From CAZMVY01 sp964617875 (GTDB lineage: Bacteria; Planctomycetota; Phycisphaerae; UBA1845; PWPN01): 18,547 nucleotides of DNA. Positions 1 through 6,965 of the stretch are shown here, piece by piece. How positions within the stretch are numbered: position 1 is the first letter of the stretch; every line of letters begins with the position of its first letter. The notes under the pieces were generated by a model, which was not told the DNA's origin, made no database searches, and saw nothing but the letters and a program-made list of their open reading frames with translations. The position numbers and the translations under genes are program-made. The stretch lies in NCBI GenBank assembly GCA_964617875.1, contig CAZUAI010000103.1, positions 1 to 18,547 on the forward strand. The letters are read 5' to 3'.

Positions 1-2
1 GT

Positions 3-188
3 CAACGGATTCGCGGCTTCGGGGATCGATCCGAGGTCCGCGACGCGGCGTCGGTCCTCCAGCGAGATTTCGTCCGCATCGATGCCGTGGGGCCCGCTCG
101 CGTGGCAGAGTTTCTGGGCGGCCCGGACGACGCTCTGCAAGCCGATGTCGCGGGCTTCATCCGCAACCTGCTCGGTAGCTTGAGTTGA
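3..188 (+). CDS. C-terminal fragment of an unrecognised protein
   Basis: The reading frame is open from the window edge and ends in TGA at 186-188, leaving about 61 residues. The 5' end lies outside the window. Codons in this frame end mostly in G or C, as in the genes around it, and the peptide has a normal helical composition (for example SVLQRDFVRIDAVGPARVAEF and an end of GFIRNLLGSLS). The other frames and the opposite strand read as low-complexity arginine- or serine-rich shadows. I do not recognise a family. The gene is separated from imuA by a 224-bp gap, so it is probably not part of that operon. Confidence 0.5.
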   Translation, partial: QRIRGFGDRSEVRDAASVLQRDFVRIDAVGPARVAEFLGGPDDALQADVAGFIRNLLGSLS

Positions 189-412
189 GGGCAGGCAGGT
201 GCGAAGCCAACGTCACGGCGCGGCACGCAACTGTACCTTGGGCCCATGATGTCCAGGTGGAGCAGGATCTCGTGCTGTCCAGAGCCGTTGTCGAGTTGTT
301 TGCCCTGAGATTCCATAGATTGCCGGGTTGACTTCATCTAAAGTTTGGTGTATGTTAGGTATAGTCTCCTCGCGGTTGCGGGGCTTGCGCCACGGCTAGA
401 TTTGGGTTAACT
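189..412. other. Intergenic region upstream of imuA
   Basis: This gap holds no convincing gene. The first two thirds show no clear terminator for the upstream gene. The last third is less GC-rich and carries the putative imuA promoter (328-356). An imperfect dyad, CTAA at 338-341 and TTAG at 355-358, overlaps the spacer and -10 box and could be an operator. It does not match a LexA box that I can name. Confidence 0.5.
328..356 (+). promoter_or_regulatory. Putative sigma70-type promoter of the imuA-imuB-dnaE2 operon
   Basis: TTGACT (328-333) matches the -35 consensus at 5 of 6 positions. A spacer of exactly 17 nt follows, then TATGTT (351-356), which matches the -10 consensus at 4 of 6. Transcription would start near 363, leaving a leader of about 50 nt before the ATG at 413. 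Operons of this type are normally controlled by LexA or another damage regulator. No standard LexA box (CTGT-N8-ACAG or GAAC-N4-GTTC) is visible. Confidence 0.55.
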
Positions 413-1312
413 ATGGAAACGGCAATCAGTTATGCTTGCCGCCAGGTCGCTGGTGCGCGCCGCCCACGGCGGGGACAAAGCAGGCGGGAGGGCGGGGGGT
501 GGCCTTCGACCGCTTCGGCGTCCGGGCGCATGGCGGATTCGGCGAGCCCTTTCTTGGCCCGAAGGGGCCAAAGGTATGCAGCTGGGGATGTAACCACGCC
601 GGACCTGGCGGCGTTGCGGGAATTGCTTCATCGGGTCCAGGGGGAGGGCCGTGGTGGCAAGGGCGGCTGCGTCGTGCCGTCCGGGCTGGCGGCATTGGAC
701 ACGGTGCTGCCGTCGGGGGGCCTGCCGGCCGGGGCGGTGACGGAGGTTCTCTACGAAGGCCCCGGCAGCGGGGCCTTGTCGCTGGCGGTGCGGTTTGCCT
801 GCCGGGCGGCAGGGAAGGGCGGCTATGTGATCTTCGTCGATGTGCCGGGGAACGACGGCGACCTCTACCCTCCCGCGCTGGTGCAGGCCGGGCTGCGGGC
901 CGACCGTCTCGTCATCGTTCGCCCGGCGACGTTGCGGGACGCGGCGTGGGCGTGCCGCCAGTCGCTCTGTTGCCGTGGGGTCGCCGCGGTCGTGGCCGGC
1001 CTGGAACGCGATGACCACGACCTGCGCGTGCTGCGCCGGTTTCAGCTTGCCGCGGAGCGCGGGCAGGGCATCGGCCTGCTGCTGCGGCCGATCCGCGGGC
1101 ACGGGCCCTCCGCGATCCCGCGGACTCGGACGTTCGCCGCCGTGCAGTTGCTCGTGGAGAACGCTCACCGCCTGTACGTGTTGAAGACCCGCGAGGGCCG
1201 ACCCGCCGAGCCGATCGTCGTGGAGTTGGGCGATGAAGCGAGCCATGTGCCTCTACATGCCGTCGCTGAGCGTCCCGCCGCCGGGCGCCCGCGACGGCTC
1301 GCCACCGCCTGA
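413..1312 (+). CDS. imuA: ImuA, RecA/SulA-like mutasome accessory protein
   Basis: ImuA is the RecA-related accessory protein of the ImuA-ImuB-DnaE2 mutasome, which acts in damage-induced translesion synthesis. The core (residues about 86-270) begins CVVPSGLAALDTVLPSGGLP, then has a degenerate P-loop, EGPGSGALSL, without the Walker A lysine, then the YVIFVDVPGN strand and the GIGLLLRP strand. This pattern is usual for ImuA. Residues 1-60 look unlike ImuA: they are arginine/glycine-rich, and the DNA contains a 7-bp hairpin (554-571). The true start is therefore uncertain. ATG 413 follows the promoter but has no clear Shine-Dalgarno; an in-frame ATG at 530 is the alternative. The 3' end overlaps imuB by 80 nt in another frame. 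Confidence 0.85.
   Translation: METAISYACRQVAGARRPRRGQSRREGGGWPSTASASGRMADSASPFLARRGQRYAAGDVTTPDLAALRELLHRVQGEGRGGKGGCVVPSGLAALDTVLPSGGLPAGAVTEVLYEGPGSGALSLAVRFACRAAGKGGYVIFVDVPGNDGDLYPPALVQAGLRADRLVIVRPATLRDAAWACRQSLCCRGVAAVVAGLERDDHDLRVLRRFQLAAERGQGIGLLLRPIRGHGPSAIPRTRTFAAVQLLVENAHRLYVLKTREGRPAEPIVVELGDEASHVPLHAVAERPAAGRPRRLATA
554..571. repeat. Short GC-rich hairpin within the imuA 5' region
   Basis: TTGGCCC (554-560), loop GAAG, GGGCCAA (565-571) form a perfect 7-bp stem. It lies in the part of imuA whose protein sequence is least like the family, which suggests that a repeat-type element supplied this N-terminal segment. Confidence 0.5.
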
Positions 1313-2645
1313 ATCGGCGGCGACGCTGGAAACGCTCGCGGCGTGGGCGAACTGCCTCTCGCCGATCGTGCAGCCCGACCCGCCGGATTCGCTGCTGCTG
1401 GACGTGACCGGCTGCGAGCGGCTGTTTCACGGCGAGGCCAACCTGCTCCGGCTGGCGATCGAGGGGCTGGCGTCGCAGGGGCTGCCGGCCCGCGGGGCCG
1501 TTGCCGATACGGTCGGCGCGGCGTGGGCCGTGGCGCACGAGGGCCGTTCGCCGGCGGTCGTGCCGCCCGGGCAGACGGCCGCCGCCGTCGCGCCGCTTTC
1601 GCCGGGAGCGCTGCGGCTGCCGGAGCGCGAGGTCTCCACGCTGATCGCCGTGGGCGTGCGGAAGGTCGAGACGCTCCTGCAGATCCCGCGGGCCTCGCTC
1701 GCCGCGCGATTCGGCGATGCGCTGCTGCACCGGCTGGATCAGGTGATCGGCGGCGTGCCGGAGTGGATCGAGGCGTATCGCCCGCCCGATGAACCGGTCA
1801 GCCGCATCCGCTTCGCCGGGGCGACGGACCGGATCGAGGTGATCCACGAGGCGATCGACCGGCTGCTCGCGTTCTTCTGCGAGCAGCTGGTCCGGCGCGT
1901 GCTCGGCGTACGGCAGTTGCTCTGCACGCTGTATCACGAGGACGCGGCGCCGACGACGCTCGAGATCGGCCTGACGCGGGCGACGCAATCGGCAAGACAC
2001 CTGCGGGCGCTGCTGACGGCGAAGCTGGAAGGGGCCCCCCTGGCCGCGCCGGTCTTCGGCCTGATGCTGTGGACGCGGGCGACGGAGCGGCTGCGCGACA
2101 CACAGGGCATGCTGTTCGACACCGACGGCGGCGACGACGCCTGTGCCGGGGAGACGGCGGACGAACTGGCCTGTCTGCTGGATCGCCTCTCCAACCGCCT
2201 CGGCGCGGGGGCGGTCGTGCGGCCGGAACTGGTCGAGGACCACCAGCCCGAATGGGCGTATCGGTATGTGAGCGTTGCGGACCGCGCAAAAACCGCAAAG
2301 CGGAGCGACGGGGCGACGGAGCGGCGAAACCTCCCCCGCGAGAGCGGGGAAAGCGGGGAAGCGATGAAGGGAATGCAGTTACGGCCGTTGCGATTGTTTC
2401 TGCCGCCGGTTCTGGTGCCGGCGATGGCGGTGGTGCCGGATGGTCCGCCGACGTGGTTCCGGTGGGAGGGGCGGGAGCACGTTGTCGCCGAGGCCGCCGG
2501 ACCCGAGCGGATCGAGACGGGCTGGTGGCGCGGGTGCGACGTGCGGCGGGACTATTTTGCCGTCACCTCCCGCGAGGGCCGACGCTTCTGGCTCTTTCGC
2601 GACCGCCCCAGCGGTCGCTGGTTCGTGCACGGGTGTTTCGCGTGA
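1233..2645 (+). CDS. imuB: ImuB, non-catalytic Y-family polymerase-like mutasome protein
   Basis: ImuB is a Y-family-like protein without polymerase activity that links DnaE2 and ImuA to the sliding clamp. Family signatures include LAAWANCLSPIV (35-46), PDSLLLDVTGCERLFHGEA (51-69), ADTVGAAWAVAHEG (91-104), the helix-hairpin-helix region (about 126-173) and the C-terminal end FWLFRDRPSGRWFVHGCFA. QGMLF (291-295) fits the beta-clamp-binding motif. Two oddities stand out. Only about 20 residues separate the MPSLSV start strand from the LAAWAN segment, where relatives have roughly 70. Residues about 351-379 are a low-complexity insert. ATG 1233 has GGAG (1222-1225) at 7-nt spacing. The stop overlaps the dnaE2 GTG as GTGA. 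Confidence 0.9.
   Translation: MKRAMCLYMPSLSVPPPGARDGSPPPESAATLETLAAWANCLSPIVQPDPPDSLLLDVTGCERLFHGEANLLRLAIEGLASQGLPARGAVADTVGAAWAVAHEGRSPAVVPPGQTAAAVAPLSPGALRLPEREVSTLIAVGVRKVETLLQIPRASLAARFGDALLHRLDQVIGGVPEWIEAYRPPDEPVSRIRFAGATDRIEVIHEAIDRLLAFFCEQLVRRVLGVRQLLCTLYHEDAAPTTLEIGLTRATQSARHLRALLTAKLEGAPLAAPVFGLMLWTRATERLRDTQGMLFDTDGGDDACAGETADELACLLDRLSNRLGAGAVVRPELVEDHQPEWAYRYVSVADRAKTAKRSDGATERRNLPRESGESGEAMKGMQLRPLRLFLPPVLVPAMAVVPDGPPTWFRWEGREHVVAEAAGPERIETGWWRGCDVRRDYFAVTSREGRRFWLFRDRPSGRWFVHGCFA
2283..2370 (+). repeat. Low-complexity in-frame insert in imuB
   Basis: Residues about 351-379 of ImuB (AKTAKRSDGATERRNLPRES and onwards) break the conserved C-terminal region just before the RPLRLF strand. 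The DNA is a short-period purine-rich repeat containing the 13-mer AGCGACGGGGCGA (2304-2316). The same 13-mer, with one variable base, occurs in two dnaE2 segments. Confidence 0.5.
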
Positions 2646-5600
2646 GGAAGGCGACAAAGCAAAAAACCGGAAAATACGTCGAACTGCACTGCCGAAGCAA
2701 CTTCTCCTTTCTGCGGGGGGCCTCCCACCCGGACGAACTGTGCGCGCAGGCGGCCGCGCTGGGGTATGCCGGCCTCGCCATCACCGACCGCAACACACTG
2801 GCCGGTGCGGTCCGCATGCACGTCGCCGCGAAGGAACACGGGCTCCAATTGATCGTCGGCGCGGAAATCGTCCCGGATGACGCCCCGCCCCTCCTGCTCT
2901 TCCCGACGGACCGCGCGGCGTATGGACGGCTGGCGCGGTTGATCACGCGCGGACGCTTGCGAATGCCGAAGGGGCAATGCCGTATCACGTTCGACGATAT
3001 CGCCGGGGGCGCCGCCGGACAGATCGCGATACTCCTGCCCAACGCCGTGCCTCGCATGCAACCGGACGCGCTGCGCGGGCCCGGACCGCAGCCTTCTTCC
3101 CCTTCAAGGGAAAGCGACGGCGCGAGCGTCCACATGGAATGGACATCGTACGTCTCCCGCTGTCGTGACATCTTTGGCGACCGGTTGTACCTGGCCGCAG
3201 AGTACCACCGCGACGGCGATCGGGATGCCTGGGCAGATCGCACCCGAACCATGGCCCGACAGTTGCGCCTTCCGCCGGTCGCCATGAACAATGTGTACTA
3301 TCACGTGCCGGAGCGGAGGTATCTCCAGGACGTCCTCACCTGCATTCGCCGGCACTGCACGCTGGCGGACGCCGGCTACCGACTGAACGCCAATGCCGAA
3401 GGCCACCTGCGGCCTCTGGACGAGATCGGGCGGCTCTACGCCTCGCTGCCCGACGCGATCGGGCATGCCGTCGAAATCGCCGACCGGTGCCGCTTCTCGC
3501 TGGATGAGCTTCGCTACGAGTACCCGGAAGAGCCGTGCCCGGCCGGCACGACGCCCGCCGGGTTCCTGCGCGAGCTGGCGTGGGCGGGAATCAGGGCCCG
3601 CTTCGGCGACCCGCCGCCAGCCCGCATCCGCGGCCTCGTCGAACACGAACTCGCCCTGATCGCGGAACTCCGTTACGAGCCGTACTTTCTCACGGTGTGG
3701 GACCTCGTGCGTTTCGCCCGCTCCCGCGGCATCCTGTGCCAGGGCCGCGGGTCCGCCGCCAACTCGGCCGTCTGCTACGGCCTGGGCATCACCGCCGTCG
3801 ATCCGTCGCGACACGACCTCCTCTTCGAACGGTTCGTCAGTCGCGAGCGGAACGAGCCGCCCGACATCGATATCGACTTCGAGCACGAACGGCGAGAGGA
3901 GGTCTTCCAGTACATCTACGGCAAGTACGGCCGCGAACGGGCGGGCATCACGGCCGAGGTGATCACATACCGCCCCCGTTCCGCCGTACGCGACGTCGGC
4001 AGGGCCCTCGGCCTCCCGCCGGAGCGGGTAAACGACCTCGCCGCGAGGCTCGAATGGTGGGACCCGGACAAACTGCCCGCCGAGAGACTGCACGAGGCCG
4101 GACTGGACCCGCGCGACTACACAGTGCGCTGCCTGGCCGGCCTGGTGCGCCGCATCCTCGGCTTCCCGCGCCATCTGTCGCAGCACGTGGGCGGCTTCGT
4201 GATCACCCGGACCCCTCTGTGCGAAATGGTCCCCATCGAAAACGGCGCCATGCCGGACCGCACATTCATCGAATGGGACAAGAACGACATCGACGCCCTG
4301 GGCATTCTCAAGGTCGATTGTCTGGCGCTGGGAATGCTGACGTGTCTGAACAGGTGCTTCGCAATGATCAATAGCGCCAGGGGCCATGAATGCGCTGCCG
4401 GAAACCGGGGGCCGGGCACCGGGCGGGAAGACGGAACGCCGGGCGGCCGCGAAGCACTCGGCACGCCGAAGCTGACACTGGACACCATCCCGCCCGACGA
4501 TCCCGCCGTCTACGACATGCTCTGCCGCGCCGACAGCGTCGGCGTCTTCCAGGTCGAGAGCCGGGCGCAGATGAGCATGCTGCCGCGCCTCCGACCGCGA
4601 TGCTTCTACGACCTGGTCATCGAGGTGGCCATCGTGCGCCCGGGACCGATCCAGGGCGGCATGGTCCACCCCTATCTGCGGCGGCGGAACGGCGAGGAGC
4701 CCATCACCTACCCAAGCCCCGCCATTCAGAACGTGCTCTGCAAGACGCTCGGCATACCGCTGTTCCAGGAGCAGGTGATGCGGCTCGCCGTGGTCGCGGG
4801 CGGATTCACCCCCGGCGAGGCCGACCGGCTCCGCCGGGCGATGGGCGCGTGGCGACGGCCGGGCATCCTCGAACAGTTCCGCGAGCGGCTCGTCCGCGGC
4901 ATGGTGGCCAACGGCCTGTCGAGGGCATTCGCCGAGCAGACGTTCGAGCAGATCCTCGGCTTCGGCGAGTACGGCTTCCCCGAAAGCCACGCGGCGTCCT
5001 TCGCCCTGCTCGTCTACGCCTCCGCGTGGCTCAAGCACCACTACCCGGCGGCATATGCGGCGGCCCTGCTCAACAGCCAGCCGATGGGCTTCTACGCCCC
5101 CGCGCAGATCGTCCGCGACGCACGGCAGCACGGGATCGACGTCCGCGGGATCGATGTGAATTGGAGCGAGTACGATTGTACGTTGGAGGAGAGCGACGGA
5201 GCGACCGGGCGACCGAGCGGCTCCGCGAAGGCCTCGCCCTCAACCCAATCCCCCGTGGTGCGGGCCTCCCGTCCCGCAGGTCAGGGCCCGGAGCTGTCAT
5301 CCCCGCGCAGGCAGGAAAGGCGGCGGGCGGCTTTGCCGTGTCGCCCTGTGCCCCATGTTCTTTCGATGGGAATGGAGGCACGGACGTCGAAATCCGCGCA
5401 GCCCTGTCTTCGACTTGGCATGCGGTTGATTGCCGGCATTTCGCGCGACGCCGTCCGGAGCATTGCGGCCGCGCGGCGCGACGGGCCGTTTCGCGGCATT
5501 GCGGACGTGGCGCGGCGGGCGCGGGTCGGACGCGGCGTGCTGGCACGGCTCGCGGCGGCGGATGCGTTCCGCTCGATGGGGCTGGATCGCCGTCGGGCCC

Positions 5601-6103
5601 TGTGGGACGTGCTCGCCCTGCGCGAAGAGATGCCCCTGTTCGCCGGGATGGAGGTCGAAGAGGCCCCGGCGCCGCTGCCCGAAATGAACCTCCGCGAGCG
5701 GGTCGTCGCCGACTACGACGCGACGGGGCTGTCGCTCGCGGCGCACCCGATCGGGCTGATCCGCGGCGAACTGGACCGGCTGCTGGTCCTGCGGGCGGAG
5801 CGGCTCCGGCAGAGCCGGCGGGGCGATGCCGTGCGGGTCGCGGGGCTGGTGCTGGTGCGACAGCGGCCGGGCACGGCGTCGGGCGTCGTCTTCGCGACGC
5901 TCGAGGACGAAACGGGCATCGCCAACCTGATGATCCGGCCCGCGGTCTACGAACGGTTCCGGACGGCGGCGCACGGGTTCGCGTGGATCGCCGAAGGGCG
6001 GATCGACCGCGCGGGCGACGGGGTCCACGTGCAGACGACCGCCATCCGCGACCTCAGCGAATCGCTCGAATCGCTCCGCATCGCATCACGCAGCTTTCAC
6101 TGA
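2642..6103 (+). CDS. dnaE2: DnaE2, error-prone DNA polymerase III alpha subunit
   Basis: DnaE2 is the C-family polymerase that carries out synthesis in the ImuAB mutasome. The start is GTG 2642, overlapping the imuB stop by 4 nt, because YVELHCRSNFSFLRGASHP (residues 12-30) is the standard DnaE2 N-terminus. The PHP domain comes first, followed by CQGRGSAANSAVCYGLGIT (366-384). The catalytic aspartates are present: D408 and D410 in PDIDIDF, and D559 in LKVDCLALG. FQVESRAQMSMLPRLRPRCF, GFGEYGFPESHAASFALLVY and the OB-fold (about 1064-1106) follow. At 1153 residues it is longer than the usual 1,030-1,100. The excess is in inserts at about 140-165, 578-608 and 850-921, all low-complexity. The 3' end overlaps convergent ispH by 7 nt. 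Confidence 0.95.
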   Translation: MRKATKQKTGKYVELHCRSNFSFLRGASHPDELCAQAAALGYAGLAITDRNTLAGAVRMHVAAKEHGLQLIVGAEIVPDDAPPLLLFPTDRAAYGRLARLITRGRLRMPKGQCRITFDDIAGGAAGQIAILLPNAVPRMQPDALRGPGPQPSSPSRESDGASVHMEWTSYVSRCRDIFGDRLYLAAEYHRDGDRDAWADRTRTMARQLRLPPVAMNNVYYHVPERRYLQDVLTCIRRHCTLADAGYRLNANAEGHLRPLDEIGRLYASLPDAIGHAVEIADRCRFSLDELRYEYPEEPCPAGTTPAGFLRELAWAGIRARFGDPPPARIRGLVEHELALIAELRYEPYFLTVWDLVRFARSRGILCQGRGSAANSAVCYGLGITAVDPSRHDLLFERFVSRERNEPPDIDIDFEHERREEVFQYIYGKYGRERAGITAEVITYRPRSAVRDVGRALGLPPERVNDLAARLEWWDPDKLPAERLHEAGLDPRDYTVRCLAGLVRRILGFPRHLSQHVGGFVITRTPLCEMVPIENGAMPDRTFIEWDKNDIDALGILKVDCLALGMLTCLNRCFAMINSARGHECAAGNRGPGTGREDGTPGGREALGTPKLTLDTIPPDDPAVYDMLCRADSVGVFQVESRAQMSMLPRLRPRCFYDLVIEVAIVRPGPIQGGMVHPYLRRRNGEEPITYPSPAIQNVLCKTLGIPLFQEQVMRLAVVAGGFTPGEADRLRRAMGAWRRPGILEQFRERLVRGMVANGLSRAFAEQTFEQILGFGEYGFPESHAASFALLVYASAWLKHHYPAAYAAALLNSQPMGFYAPAQIVRDARQHGIDVRGIDVNWSEYDCTLEESDGATGRPSGSAKASPSTQSPVVRASRPAGQGPELSSPRRQERRRAALPCRPVPHVLSMGMEARTSKSAQPCLRLGMRLIAGISRDAVRSIAAARRDGPFRGIADVARRARVGRGVLARLAAADAFRSMGLDRRRALWDVLALREEMPLFAGMEVEEAPAPLPEMNLRERVVADYDATGLSLAAHPIGLIRGELDRLLVLRAERLRQSRRGDAVRVAGLVLVRQRPGTASGVVFATLEDETGIANLMIRPAVYERFRTAAHGFAWIAEGRIDRAGDGVHVQTTAIRDLSESLESLRIASRSFH
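3056..3136 (+). repeat. Possible in-frame insert in the dnaE2 PHP region
   Basis: Residues about 139-165 of DnaE2 (DALRGPGPQPSSPSRESDGA and onwards) are proline/serine-rich and contain the 13-mer AGCGACGGCGCGA (3113-3125), shared with the imuB insert and the large dnaE2 insert. This loop varies in length in the family, so it is the weakest of the insert calls. Confidence 0.35.
4373..4465 (+). repeat. In-frame insert in dnaE2 between the palm and fingers
   Basis: Relatives run nearly directly from the LALGMLTCLNRCFAMI segment into a short linker and LTLDTIPPDDPAVYDML. Here about 31 glycine/arginine-rich residues (578-608, SARGHECAAGNRGPGTGRED and onwards) lie between. The length is a multiple of three, and the flanking motifs are intact. 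Confidence 0.5.
5189..5404 (+). repeat. Large in-frame insert in dnaE2 after the fingers domain
   Basis: After IDVNWSEYDCTLE the family normally reaches LRLGMRLIAGI within a few residues. Here residues about 850-921 (ESDGATGRPSGSAKASPSTQ and onwards) add about 70 residues of no recognisable fold. The DNA opens with the 13-mer AGCGACGGAGCGA (5192-5204) and contains a 6-bp hairpin, TGCGGG (5259-5264) with CCCGCA (5273-5278). This looks like intergenic-type repeat DNA that stayed in frame. Confidence 0.6.
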
Positions 6104-6948
6104 GGCTCGATCGCTTCGAGCTTCTTCGCGAAGTCCTCGATGATCCAGTCCGGCGTCGAGGCCCCGGCGGTGACGCCCGCGACCTTCCGGCCCGCCACCA
6201 TCTCCGGGCGGAACTGCTCCCACGTCTCGAGGTGGTACGTCTGCGTGCCCTGCTGCTGGCAGAGCCGCGCCAGCTCCCGCGTGTTCGCCGAGTGCAGCCC
6301 GCCGAGCACGAACATGACATCGACCTCGCTGCATAGCTCCACCGCCGACTGCTGCCGCCGGATCACTTCGAGGCAGAGCGTGTTGACCACTTTGATCTCG
6401 CGGAACGGCATCGACGCGATCGCGCCGACGATCCTGCCCACGTGCTCCGACGTGTGCGTCGTCTGCGCGACGACGCCCACCCGGCCACGCTTCGGCAGCG
6501 CGGCCTCGAGGTCCTCGACCGAATCGACCACGATCACGTCCGGCGCGTAGCCGATCACCCCCTGCACCTCCGGGTGGTTGCGGTCCCCGATCATCACGAC
6601 CTGGTAGCCTTCCTCGTGAAGCTGCCGGACGACGGTCTGCGCCCGTTTCACGAGGACGCACGTCGCGTCCACAATGTTCAGCCCGCGATGCCGGGCCTTC
6701 TCGAGCACGTCCGGCGTCACCCCGTGCGATCGGATCAGCACCGTCGTGCCCGGCGGAAGATTGTCGAGGTCGCCCGACTGGTTCAGACCGGCCTTCTCGA
6801 GCCGCTCGACGACCTGCGGATTGTGGATCACCGGGCCGAGCGCGACCACCCGACCGTCGGGGTGGTCGGCGAGCGTCTTCTCCGCCAGTTCGATGGCGTC
6901 CTCAACGCCGAAACAGAAGCCGCGTTTCCGGGCAAGCTTGACGACCAT
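6097..6948 (-). CDS. ispH: IspH, 4-hydroxy-3-methylbut-2-enyl diphosphate reductase
   Basis: IspH (LytB) is the [4Fe-4S] enzyme that converts HMBPP into IPP and DMAPP, the last step of the MEP pathway, in the cytosol. Three cluster cysteines are visible: C12 (RGFCFGV), C97 (DATCVLV) and C192 (NTLCLEVIRRQ). Substrate histidines H42, H75 (RSHGV) and H125 (GDRNHPEVQG) are present, as are GGLHSANTREL and the C-terminal GVTAGASTPDWIIEDF. At 283 residues the length is normal. ATG 6948 is preceded by AGGTGG at suitable spacing, 17 nt after the plsC stop. It is the last gene of the miaB-cmk-plsC-ispH run, and its TGA lies inside the 3' end of convergent dnaE2. Confidence 0.95.
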   Translation of the reverse strand: MVVKLARKRGFCFGVEDAIELAEKTLADHPDGRVVALGPVIHNPQVVERLEKAGLNQSGDLDNLPPGTTVLIRSHGVTPDVLEKARHRGLNIVDATCVLVKRAQTVVRQLHEEGYQVVMIGDRNHPEVQGVIGYAPDVIVVDSVEDLEAALPKRGRVGVVAQTTHTSEHVGRIVGAIASMPFREIKVVNTLCLEVIRRQQSAVELCSEVDVMFVLGGLHSANTRELARLCQQQGTQTYHLETWEQFRPEMVAGRKVAGVTAGASTPDWIIEDFAKKLEAIEPQ

Positions 6949-6965
6949 TCGGCCACCTGCTCCGC

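Noticed and set aside
2..337. A 111-residue minus-strand ORF at the window start
   Set aside because: It is Ser/Arg-rich with poor codon pattern, and it overlaps the better-supported plus-strand gene end (3-188) and the imuA promoter.
2069..2641. Upstream in-frame extension of dnaE2 to 2069
   Set aside because: It overlaps imuB completely, and the family's N-terminal motif begins just after the GTG at 2642.
3104..5131. A 675-residue minus-strand ORF inside dnaE2
   Set aside because: It is antisense to a fully conserved polymerase and its translation is low-complexity; long antisense frames are common at this GC content.
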